This document shows, piece by piece, positions 16,513-22,536 of a stretch of 25,242 nt of DNA. A program made the position numbers and the translations under genes. Within the stretch, counting starts at the first letter, position 1. Each line of letters opens with the position of its first letter. The stretch lies in IMG/VR virus record IMGVR_UViG_3300035181_001420, positions 1 to 25,242 of that record. The stretch is one strand, 5' to 3'. The stretch comes from a virus. The notes under the pieces were generated by a model. That model searched no databases. It was not told the DNA's origin and worked only from the letters and a program-made list of their open reading frames with translations.

Positions 16513-18321
16513 ATGCTCAACCGTCGGGCAGTAGCTCTAAACGGAGTTAGCCCCGGCCTCTCCTACAAGTTCTCAGCCCTACAGGGATTTTACCAGGCAT
16601 CTGGAATCTCTGGAATAATCCTATCTATACCTAGTGGAATAGTGAGTAGTAATGGATACGCTCCTAACCTATCATTAACTACTAACTACGTCAGTAAGGT
16701 CTCTAACGCGTCACTTACTACTAACCCTGTTCCTGGCTTTGCGGTTACTACCGATAACTATTTTGTTAGGTTAGATACTACTGGATTACAAGTAACTGCA
16801 TATCCTTCCCAGGCTAGAGTAGGAACTAATTATAAGGTTCTACCTAACACCAATAACCTGTCATTGACTAGTTATAATCCTAGCAACTCTTTCGGGGTTG
16901 GTGGATTCCCGGCTAGCCTAAGCTTAGCTAAGACTTTCTCTGGTATTGTTCAAACTACTAACTTCTGGAGTAATCAAAAAGCTGCTAAGTTAAAAGTCAA
17001 CTATAGCCATGAATATGATGAGGAAGAAGACGAAGACAGCCGTACTAACTGGTTGTATGTACATATTGGAAAAAACAACTGGTTAGATATACCTACTAAG
17101 AACCTAACCATCTCTAAGGTTGGGTATTCAACCAGAGTTTCAGACAACTATTTAGGCTATGTTCCTAAAGCTTCGGTTTCAGCTTCTACTCCAGCTCCGA
17201 CTTCTATCTGGACTCAGAACGTCTTCGTAAAAGCCATTACGGCGGCTCTGAAGGTGTCTTCCGCAGCTTCGAGTCATACAACCGACCACCAATTCATATC
17301 TCCGAACAAAGTCGGTCTAACGCTCTCTGGAGGCGTTTTAGTTAAATCTACAGCTAATTATGTTGGGCAACTATTACCAGTAGGATTACAAGTAACACCT
17401 CAAAACTTTGCCGGTATCATTTCCGGAGGATGGTACCTAGCTAATATCGATTCTGCGCAAATATCGTTTATTTCTGCCGGTGTTTCTGCCAATCTATCCG
17501 GGAATTATCTAGGACATGTGCCTAATGTTGGGCTAGGAGTTATAGGTCACGCTAACGTTTCCAAGTTATCAGATAACTTTATAGTTAGGGTTACTAAGAA
17601 CGACTTGGTTATTGGCGGATATTCTGCAGTAGTATTATCACAGAATTCTTTAGTCAAACCTGAGACTGCTCTAGTTAAGGCACAGGCTTTTGGCGGAGTT
17701 GTTGTCTCAGATCATAAAGTAGCCTCTCTAGGAACTGTAGAACTGGGGGTAAGTTCTTATCTACATTCTGCGACTATCTCTAGTAATGTCCTGGCTTCGT
17801 TAGTAGCTACTAACCTAAGTCTAATCCCACAAGTTCCAGGAGCTGCTTTAAGTGAGAACGTCTTAGTTTCATTAATGACTAAAGAAGTATTGACTTCGAC
17901 TTCTGCTATTGAACTTGGATGGACTTACTTGGCAGACGTGCCGGCCGAACATTTACAAGTTCTTGGATTGAATCCTACGTTTGATCTCATTGATTCAAGA
18001 AGTAGAATTGTCTTGGCCTATAGCGGCAAGGTAAATGAAAACATACAGGCAAGTAAGGGTTCTCTCAATAACGCCAATGAAGATTGGGTGCATGAGCGCA
18101 AGTCTCTATTCCCTACTATTGGTTGGGAAGCCAATGCCAATAAAGACGAGGTTACACAGCCAGGCCCAATAGTTTCTATTAGTCCAACTCCGTCTACTTT
18201 AAAATCAGGGGTAGTAGTGTCTAGTAGTTCAAGTTCTGGACAAAATTCAGTCAGAGTTAATTCTGGAGCTGGAAAAGTAAACATAAGAGGAACAAATCGT
18301 GGATCTGTTAGAGTTAAGTAA
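16513..18321 (+). CDS. 602-aa virion protein of ~24-aa tandem repeats
   Basis: About residues 48-480 form roughly sixteen degenerate units of 23-25 aa. The consensus, by eye, is N-Y/F/V-x-V-x-V/L-x-x-x-x-L-x-V-x-x-Y/A-x-x-x-A-x-V-S/T-x. Examples are NYFVRLDTTGLQVTAYPSQA, NYLGHVPNVGLGVIGHANVS and NVLASLVATNLSLIPQVPGA. An acidic insert (HEYDEEEDEDS, about 165-175) breaks the array. The C-terminus ends in a Ser run and a basic Gly/Arg/Val tail. One alternating-hydrophobic strand pair per unit suggests a long beta-solenoid or fibrous shaft. No enzymatic motif is present. I do not recognise a named family. Its 3' end overlaps the spanin-like gene by 23 bases. Confidence 0.7.
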   Translation: MLNRRAVALNGVSPGLSYKFSALQGFYQASGISGIILSIPSGIVSSNGYAPNLSLTTNYVSKVSNASLTTNPVPGFAVTTDNYFVRLDTTGLQVTAYPSQARVGTNYKVLPNTNNLSLTSYNPSNSFGVGGFPASLSLAKTFSGIVQTTNFWSNQKAAKLKVNYSHEYDEEEDEDSRTNWLYVHIGKNNWLDIPTKNLTISKVGYSTRVSDNYLGYVPKASVSASTPAPTSIWTQNVFVKAITAALKVSSAASSHTTDHQFISPNKVGLTLSGGVLVKSTANYVGQLLPVGLQVTPQNFAGIISGGWYLANIDSAQISFISAGVSANLSGNYLGHVPNVGLGVIGHANVSKLSDNFIVRVTKNDLVIGGYSAVVLSQNSLVKPETALVKAQAFGGVVVSDHKVASLGTVELGVSSYLHSATISSNVLASLVATNLSLIPQVPGAALSENVLVSLMTKEVLTSTSAIELGWTYLADVPAEHLQVLGLNPTFDLIDSRSRIVLAYSGKVNENIQASKGSLNNANEDWVHERKSLFPTIGWEANANKDEVTQPGPIVSISPTPSTLKSGVVVSSSSSSGQNSVRVNSGAGKVNIRGTNRGSVRVK

Positions 18322-18685
18322 TCAGGCTAAAAGCCTTACAGTTGGGAATGAAATTAAGATAATCTTCTATACGCTGTTGATATCTTTTTTTGTTAGCGTT
18401 ACATGGGCTGCGTACCATTATCATGAAGCATACATAAATTCTCAAGGAGACGTTAAAGTTTTGCAAACGGCTCTTAAAGATCACGTTGATAGATGGGATG
18501 AACTGACTAAGGAAACTAAAGAGAAAGAAGACGCTATTGCTAAGCATAATAAAGAAGTAGAAGTAGAGTCTAAGAAGATAAAAAAAGCCGCTCAAGATAT
18601 TATATTGGTTACTAGAGATCCTAGACTTCCAGTTTGTGAAGATGCCAATAACTTAATGAATACGTATATTAGAGGAATTAAATAA
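18299..18685 (+). CDS. Rz-like inner-membrane spanin (i-spanin) candidate
   Basis: I use the GTG start at 18299 because AGAGGA lies eight bases upstream and the frame runs straight into an N-terminal membrane helix. The product is 128 aa: short cytoplasmic lead, membrane helix at about 20-41 (IIFYTLLISFFVSVTWAAY), then a highly charged coiled coil (about 52-98) and a terminal region with C113. This is the topology of Rz-type i-spanins (N-in, C-out, coiled coil in the periplasm). It overlaps the fibre gene by 23 bases and the following gene by one base. Its position between fibres and the next small membrane-anchored protein supports a two-component lysis pair that would fuse inner and outer membranes. 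Confidence 0.6.
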   Translation: MDLLELSNQAKSLTVGNEIKIIFYTLLISFFVSVTWAAYHYHEAYINSQGDVKVLQTALKDHVDRWDELTKETKEKEDAIAKHNKEVEVESKKIKKAAQDIILVTRDPRLPVCEDANNLMNTYIRGIK

Positions 18686-18954
18686 TGGAAATATTAGCTG
18701 TGTTATTTCTTGGAGCTGCCGTAGGGTGGTTCGGAAAACCTATACCAGATGTACCACCTTGCCCACCACCACTACCTCCAGTAATTGTGCCTTGCAAGAT
18801 CACTCCACCAGTGAAGGATTTTTTACCATTTACTAACGGCGCTACTGAAAAGGATGATATGTTTGACAAAACTAAGAAGGTTTTAGCTGAACTCAAGATA
18901 AGGGATTCTTATGAGCTACAATTAGAAGAAGCAATTACGGAGTGTAATAAATAA
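18685..18954 (+). CDS. proline-rich membrane-anchored protein, Rz1-like partner candidate
   Basis: The 89-aa protein starts on a TAATG coupling with the i-spanin candidate. Residues 1-16 (MEILAVLFLGAAVGWF) form a short hydrophobic N-terminus. It is followed by a proline-rich stretch (about 19-43, including PPCPPPLPP) and then a charged helix ending YELQLEEAITECNK. Proline richness, small size and order fit an o-spanin. However, no lipobox Cys directly follows the hydrophobic segment; the first Cys is C26, inside the proline-rich part. So it is either an unusual spanin held by an uncleaved anchor and Cys bridges, or an unrelated structural protein. The spanin call rests on context. Confidence 0.5.
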   Translation: MEILAVLFLGAAVGWFGKPIPDVPPCPPPLPPVIVPCKITPPVKDFLPFTNGATEKDDMFDKTKKVLAELKIRDSYELQLEEAITECNK

Positions 18955-19331
18955 TGGCTATTACAGATTTGAACATTGATTTAGAAGAAGAAACTGATTA
19001 TACATTATCTATTGTATATACTGATGATAAGACAAACTTACCAAGGGACTTAACAGGATATTTAGCCTACTTTACTATTCGTAGGGAAACTGCAGGGGAA
19101 GTAGTTCTACTTGTTACTTCTAAGGCTGGTGGTGGAATTACCTTAGGTGGAACTGACGGTACTATCGACGTTAGGATCTTGGATACAGATCTTACCTTTA
19201 CCTCTCATCCTCCATTCTGGAGAACTGGGATTTATGACTTGGTTGTTATGAATACAGCTGGTATTAAAACTAAGCTAGCCCAAGGATTTGTTACACTGAC
19301 TCCAACAAGTAGTTTGAACGTTGTTGTTTAA
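18954..19331 (+). CDS. small phage tail/structural protein
   Basis: The 125-aa protein follows by TAATG overlap and is the last gene of the + block. The pattern E-E-E-T-D-Y-T-L-S-I-V-Y, then R-D-L-T-G-Y-L-A-Y-F-T-I-R, G-G-I-T-L-G-G-T-D-G-T-I-D-V-R-I and G-I-Y-D-L-V-V is one I recognise from a common small phage family (G-x-x-x-x-x-x-x-Y-x-D, D-L-T-G-x-x-A-x-x-x-I-R, Y-D-L). It is often found beside tail or fibre genes and is probably an Ig-like beta-sandwich. Its placement after lysis-type genes is typical of minor virion proteins. No enzymatic residues are evident. Confidence 0.68.
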   Translation: MAITDLNIDLEEETDYTLSIVYTDDKTNLPRDLTGYLAYFTIRRETAGEVVLLVTSKAGGGITLGGTDGTIDVRILDTDLTFTSHPPFWRTGIYDLVVMNTAGIKTKLAQGFVTLTPTSSLNVVV

Positions 19332-19333
19332 GC

Positions 19334-19366
19334 TAAAAAAGAGGCCTAAGATTCTAGGCCTTCTTT
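19334..19366. terminator. bidirectional terminator between opposing gene blocks
   Basis: GGCCTA and TAGGCC pair around AGATTC; the stem extends by A-T and G-U pairs and, past one mismatch, by three A-T pairs. It is A-rich on the left and T-rich on the right, so it can stop transcripts from both directions. It begins three bases after the last + gene and lies upstream of the end of the first - gene. A second, weaker hairpin (AGTAG 19397-19401 with CTACT 19406-19410, then TTTT) follows in the same 94-base gap and could reinforce + strand termination. Confidence 0.7.
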
Positions 19367-19425
19367 CTATTTCCTAATACGTAGGAATTTAACACCAGTA
19401 GATCTCTACTTTTTCATCTCTAGGA

Positions 19426-19707
19426 TTAATTATCTGATGATGGTTTCTCATTATTACTTGGAATATTTGAAGTTCCAACTGATTTGGACTTTTTGGTAGT
19501 TTTTTCATTTAGCGCTCCTAAAAGATCGAACACCTCTCTTACCTTGTCCATAGTGTCACCCCCTAGCTTCTTGAGATGTTCCTCTCGGTTAACTCCATGG
19601 ATAAAACTGCAATCCCCCTCTAATAGTGGATGCGTGAGATACGTTCGAAAAACCCCCGGCTGAAGCTCGACCGGAGAACCTACTTCCATAGTGATTTTCA
19701 ATTTCAT
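19426..19707 (-). CDS. hypothetical protein
   Basis: The 93-aa protein has a strong ribosome site (AAGGAGAG, seven bases before ATG). I do not recognise it. The N-terminal two thirds look folded (ELQPGVFRTYLTHPLLEGDC, IHGVNREEHLKKLGG). The last 25 residues are low-complexity Lys/Ser/Asn and probably disordered. It is the last gene of the - strand block and reads toward the bidirectional terminator. No membrane segment or catalytic signature is seen. Confidence 0.7.
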   Translation of the reverse strand: MKLKITMEVGSPVELQPGVFRTYLTHPLLEGDCSFIHGVNREEHLKKLGGDTMDKVREVFDLLGALNEKTTKKSKSVGTSNIPSNNEKPSSDN

Positions 19708-19730
19708 TTAAACTCTCCTTTTTATGTATC

Positions 19731-19988
19731 TTATACCGAAATAGAGGACGCTTCTATTAAGTATCGCTCCATGTATTCTCGTCGAAGGGCCATCTCCCAT
19801 TTCTCTTCTTCGTTTCTAATAAAGAAGCTCTCTGAACCCATCCTACCTTCTCCGAACCATTCCCTGAAATCAGCCCACATATCAAATTCATTTTTATTGT
19901 CTAACATTACTTTTTCGCAGGATATATGGCCTGTAGTAGATTTACTATTAAAGAATATGGTTAGCTTACTAGTTTTATTTATTCCCAC
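19731..19988 (-). CDS. hypothetical protein
   Basis: The longest frame begins with an ATG at 20027, but that would overlap the upstream gene by 53 bases with no ribosome site. I prefer GTG at 19988, which has GGGGAG about seven bases upstream and overlaps by only 14 bases. The product is then 85 aa: a short basic N-terminus (GINKTSKLTIFF), then an aromatic and acidic middle (FDMWADFREWFGEG) and a charged helix (RNEEEKWEMALRREYMERYL). A + strand frame on the same bases (19630-20007) lacks coupling and is rejected. The family is unknown to me. Confidence 0.6.
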   Translation of the reverse strand: MGINKTSKLTIFFNSKSTTGHISCEKVMLDNKNEFDMWADFREWFGEGRMGSESFFIRNEEEKWEMALRREYMERYLIEASSISV

Positions 19989-20268
19989 TTTTACACTCCC
20001 CAAGTAATGCCGAATATGCTGCTGCATCTACATAATCATCCGCTCTGAAACTTCCTTGCCGGCCACGTACTAACTTTAACGCAATCATAAATTCCCACCC
20101 TTCTTCCTCTGTTATATTATGCCCTGTTAGAGCATTGAAGACTTTGACTGTTGCTGCCATGCTACGTTCTCCAGTACCAGTTGCATCTCGTTGAACTGCC
20201 CGATCTTTCATCTGGGCAATTGCATCTGATAGAAGATTGTAGGCTATTACATCTTTATTTCTGTCCAT
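19975..20268 (-). CDS. DUF6378-like phage protein
   Basis: The 97-aa protein contains GTGERSMAATVKVFNALTGH, then E-E-E-G-W-E-F-M-I-A-L-K-L-V-R-G and D-D-Y-V-D-A-A-A-Y-S-A-L-L-G-E. This order (ERs-M-x-x-t-V-x-x-F-N-x-L-t-G-h; W-x-F-M-x-x-L-K-x-x-R; D-x-x-x-D-x-A-a-Y) is that of the small phage and prophage family annotated DUF6378, whose biochemical role is unknown to me. A ribosome site (AAGGA) lies six bases before ATG. It overlaps the upstream membrane-protein gene by 14 bases, so the two are co-translated. The family assignment is by pattern memory, not by search. Confidence 0.72.
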   Translation of the reverse strand: MDRNKDVIAYNLLSDAIAQMKDRAVQRDATGTGERSMAATVKVFNALTGHNITEEEGWEFMIALKLVRGRQGSFRADDYVDAAAYSALLGECKSGNK

Positions 20269-20665
20269 ATTTTTCCTTCAAAAATTCAAATTCAGTTAAG
20301 TAGTTCTCTCTTATATGTAAAACTCCACTTGTTACCATAAAGAAAGAGGAGTAGCCAAGTAGCGCGCTTACAAATACAGGGCCTAGTAAAGACAGAGATA
20401 ATACTTGAAGTATTAGCAAAGCTAACAGATTGGTTTTTATAATACCAAAGTTAGCGTCTTTATTCCATCTTACAAGAAGTCTCTCTGCTATAGTATCATC
20501 CATAGTTCTAAATACAGATTCAAGTAAGTAGATTGATCCGATATAAATAGAGGATACGATTAGTAGAAACCCTGCAATACTCCACATAATTAATGGATTA
20601 GAGAGCGAAGAGGTGACTGCTGCTAGAGTAAAAGAAAGGGCTATCAGTTTTAGGTATGCATTCAT
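20255..20665 (-). CDS. small multi-pass membrane protein
   Basis: The 136-aa protein has four hydrophobic segments at about residues 5-22, 27-48, 75-95 and 97-116, with a charged loop (FRTMDDTIAERLLVRWNKD) between the second and third. The C-terminus is charged and cytoplasmic-looking (RENYLTEFEFLKEKYGQK). It resembles no family I can name. Phage proteins of this form often act in superinfection exclusion or host membrane remodelling, but nothing here is specific. The ribosome-binding GGAG is 11 bases upstream and falls inside a stable hairpin (20670-20709), so translation may be controlled by RNA structure. Confidence 0.62.
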   Translation of the reverse strand: MNAYLKLIALSFTLAAVTSSLSNPLIMWSIAGFLLIVSSIYIGSIYLLESVFRTMDDTIAERLLVRWNKDANFGIIKTNLLALLILQVLSLSLLGPVFVSALLGYSSFFMVTSGVLHIRENYLTEFEFLKEKYGQK

Positions 20666-20669
20666 TATT

Positions 20670-20709
20670 GGTAGTACTCCGGTTCTTGTTTAGAGAACCA
20701 GAGTATACC
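20670..20709 (-). promoter_or_regulatory. hairpin that sequesters a ribosome-binding site
   Basis: Read on the - strand, GGTATACTC (20709-20701) and GGTTCT (20699-20694) pair with AGAACC (20686-20681) and GAGTACTACC (20679-20670). This gives 15 pairs with one mismatch and one bulge around a 7-nt loop. The only Shine-Dalgarno-like GGAG before the membrane-protein ATG (20665) lies in the 3' arm (20680-20677). No U-tract follows, so a terminator is less likely than translational control, as known for late-restricted genes such as T4 e. The hairpin begins one base after the stop of the preceding gene. Confidence 0.5.
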
Positions 20710-20710
20710 A

Positions 20711-20974
20711 TCAGAACAAAGTACATTGCAATAGACAATTATTTTGACGAGAAACTGTTACAAAAGTATCTACAGGGTATTTACTCCAATTTAAGTGGAA
20801 TGCCTTTTTTATTATAGATAGAACTTCATTAGTAGGGATCTCATTTAATACTACTACACTCTGGTCCCCCTTTTTTACCAACAAGCTAGCCTCCCCAGTT
20901 GGCTCAACTACTATTCCAGGATGTGCAGCCCTAAGGATAAGTGTCCTTGCTAGTATTGTTTTATTGATGTTCAT
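20711..20974 (-). CDS. hypothetical protein
   Basis: An open frame extends up to 21055, but the ATG at 20974 (MNINKTIL) has AAGGAG seven bases upstream, and the region before it looks like a leader with a promoter. I therefore take 87 aa. The sequence (LILRAAHPGIVVEPTGEASL, LLVKKGDQSVVVLNEI, EVLSIIKKAFHLNW, ending in CLLQCTLF) suggests a small alpha/beta fold without membrane segments. I do not recognise it. A hairpin sits right after its stop codon and could protect its mRNA or control the next gene. Confidence 0.65.
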   Translation of the reverse strand: MNINKTILARTLILRAAHPGIVVEPTGEASLLVKKGDQSVVVLNEIPTNEVLSIIKKAFHLNWSKYPVDTFVTVSRQNNCLLQCTLF

Positions 20975-21025
20975 GATTGGCTCCTTTGGTTGAAGTATAA
21001 AGTGAAGTTTCCTCACTCTAAACAC

Positions 21026-21055
21026 CTTATACCAAATAATGAAGCAATTCAACAA
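21026..21055 (-). promoter_or_regulatory. sigma70-like promoter candidate, - strand
   Basis: On the - strand TATAAG (21031-21026) is preceded by TTGTTG (21055-21050) with an 18-bp spacer, or by TTGAAT (21052-21047) with 15 bp. It lies 52 bases upstream of the ATG at 20974, and the leader ends in a strong ribosome site. It also borders the TGACAT repeat cluster, so a protein bound there could regulate it. Sequence match is moderate. Confidence 0.35.
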
Positions 21056-21068
21056 CTTATCTTTTTCA

Positions 21069-21464
21069 TGACATCCTCTGACATAATGACATCATTTTCA
21101 GCTTATATATACATATCATAATAAATAAGCATTCTAGACCCCCTATATATATATATTATTTTATTAAATATCTATATATATATATATATAAGGGGGTATG
21201 TCTAAAAATAAATCCATGGGTATAATCATTATACTATTGATGTATATTTGGAAATCGATGTCATTTTGTCATAAAATACTCTTTCCTCAATTTAAACAAT
21301 AACTTATCTTTTTAGGCCATGTCAGAGACTTTTCGTCATTTTTGCTTTTCCTTCAATATCCATTGGCTATTTTCAAATGACATCGATTTGTCTATTATGT
21401 CATTTGATGTCATTTTTTGACATGCCATGACATACCTTTTTCAGGTTTGTCATGGTTGATGTCA
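21069..21464. repeat. TGACAT repeat cluster; candidate origin or operator array
   Basis: Eleven exact TGACAT hexamers (either strand) start at 21069, 21079, 21087, 21258, 21319, 21378, 21397, 21407, 21418, 21428 and 21459. Spacing is 8-11 bp within two clusters (21069-21092 and 21397-21433). Many sites extend to TGACATCA or AAATGACATC. A 15-bp inverted pair, AAATCGATGTCATTT (21252-21266) and AAATGACATCGATTT (21375-21389), spans the right half. The clusters flank a TA-rich palindrome. Iterons plus an AT-rich unwinding element is the usual look of a replication origin; a multi-site operator is the alternative. No gene lies here: bases 21056-21464 lack coding frames on either strand. Confidence 0.6.
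21139..21196. repeat. C5(TA)n...(TA)nG5 palindrome
   Basis: CCCCC (21139-21143) followed by alternating TA mirrors a TA tract of about 20 bases ending in AAGGGGG (21190-21196), with a single-base offset, around an AT-only centre. It can extrude as a cruciform of roughly 17 bp per arm or melt easily. It sits between the two TGACAT clusters. It might serve as an unwinding element or as a bidirectional terminator with an unusual AT stem. Confidence 0.6.
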
Positions 21465-21725
21465 TTAAACCTTGGGGAAGATCCTATCATGGGACCACAT
21501 CGCAATAACTATACCCAATGATCCACCAAGAGCATAAAAGAAGAACTGGACTAAGTCTAATCCGCCTTCTGGTAATACCTTGAAAAGGAGATAATTACTC
21601 AATGTCATACCTATCGATGTTATAGCTGCTAACACATACTTTCTATGTGTAACATTTAGCTGTTGGAATCCTAGTAGGAATACTAGGAAGAATGAAGCGA
21701 AGAAAACTATAATAAGCTTTTCCAT
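21465..21725 (-). CDS. small membrane protein with three helices
   Basis: The frame is open to 21791, but the ATG at 21725 (MEKLIIVFFASF) has AAAGG seven bases upstream and starts the first membrane helix, so I take 86 aa. Hydrophobic segments lie at about 3-19 (KLIIVFFASFFLVFLLG), 30-48 (YVLAAITSIGMTLSNYLLF) and 58-78 (VQFFFYALGGSLGIVIAMW). Short polar loops and a basic C-terminus (SHDRIFPKV) complete it. I have an impression of similar small membrane proteins in other large phages but cannot name the family. Its stop codon touches the last TGACAT repeat. Confidence 0.65.
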   Translation of the reverse strand: MEKLIIVFFASFFLVFLLGFQQLNVTHRKYVLAAITSIGMTLSNYLLFKVLPEGGLDLVQFFFYALGGSLGIVIAMWSHDRIFPKV

Positions 21726-21861
21726 ATCAAACCTTTCTTTAGTGGGGTAAAAAAAGCCAGGATGAATTCTGACCTTTATAACTACTTTCACGTTTACTCG
21801 ACAGGGGATGTACAGATCTCCAAACCTTAGTACTCTGTAGATACTTGGTTTAGAAGACTTG

Positions 21862-22511
21862 GGTCCCGTATTAAGGGGTTGATTCTATTAGAATTAATAA
21901 TAGAGAATTGGCTAGTAGCTAAGCATAGGGACCTATCAAGATCCTTATGCATCTAGACTAAATCATCAAAATATAGAACCCCGTCTTTGTTCCGGACGGC
22001 CGCCGCGCTAGCGAGCGAGCCGTTACCGGTACGGTAAGATAATGTGCTGAAGTATCTCCAGCTAACCTTTTGGTTGTACTAAACTTGTATGAAAGTAGTT
22101 TGTTTTGAAACAGTAGACTAAAATTTCTCTGAGCAGGAGGCGCCTGCAGCTCATCCGGCGAAGGACTGCGTTCGGAAATTAATAAGCGTAGTGTAACGTA
22201 GCGTTTAATTCCGAGAGCTGTCCGGGGCGGAGTGGAAAATGAAGAAGTAACTTCTTCTTACTCCAAACGGAATGGTTACCGTAAGTAGCTGTACTCTACT
22301 TTAATCTTTGATACTGAAAAATACTGCAGGCATAGCCTGCGTGCACTCCAGCCTCTGGTGGAAATCTATCAGCGTTTGGTTACTTTTACGTGGCGTAGCC
22401 CGCAAGGGGCGTAGCTAGGAAAAGTACCAATGCTGAGTTGATTGTAACCAGTGGCTGGTGTGGGTGAAACACTTAGAGTAACTCTAAGCCCACTACTTGA
22501 TATACTATCAA
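21862..22511 (+). ncRNA. large ornate structured RNA candidate (~650 nt)
   Basis: This gene-free stretch is almost all hairpins. Examples: 21923-21950 (9 bp); 22023-22037 (TTACCG, loop GTA, CGGTAA); 22131-22152; 22172-22214; 22229-22264 (two stacked stems); 22283-22301; 22326-22340 (GCAGGC, ATA, GCCTGC); 22370-22435 (16 bp with two bulged U, enclosing a CCC-GCAA-GGG GNRA hairpin); 22447-22459; 22460-22493; 22497-22511. In three stems the non-Watson-Crick pairs (21928/21945, 22374/22431 and one inside 22191-22204) are G-U on the + strand but A-C on the - strand, which favours + transcription. No coding frame is supported. Size, density and phage setting recall GOLLD or ROOL RNAs, but class membership is untested. 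Ends and promoter are not defined; bases 21726-21861 show nothing firm. Confidence 0.65.
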
Positions 22512-22536
22512 AGACTTAAAACTTGAAACTTAAAGC

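Noticed and set aside
16650-17960. DNA-level tandem repeat or CRISPR
   Set aside because: The 24-aa periodicity is only at the protein level; the DNA units are diverged and there are no spacers.
18685-18954. Classical lipoprotein Rz1
   Set aside because: There is no Leu-x-x-Cys lipobox after the hydrophobic N-terminus; kept only as a spanin-like candidate by context.
19630-20007. 125-aa open frame on the + strand
   Set aside because: It lies antisense to two - strand genes with good ribosome sites and coupling, has no ribosome site itself, and runs across their gap.
21139-21196. Ordinary rho-independent terminator
   Set aside because: The stem is nearly all TA with clamps at the base and no U-tract outside it, unlike the GC-rich terminators seen elsewhere in this window.
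21862-22511. Group I intron
   Set aside because: AGACTA occurs twice, resembling the intron R segment, but no matching TAGTC (P7 partner) is present on the + strand, there are no split exons, and the flanking genes are on the other strand.
21792-22536. tRNA genes inside the structured stretch
   Set aside because: I found no T-arm (GGTTCGAATCC-like) sequence or complete cloverleaf on either strand, although large phage RNAs often lie near tRNAs.
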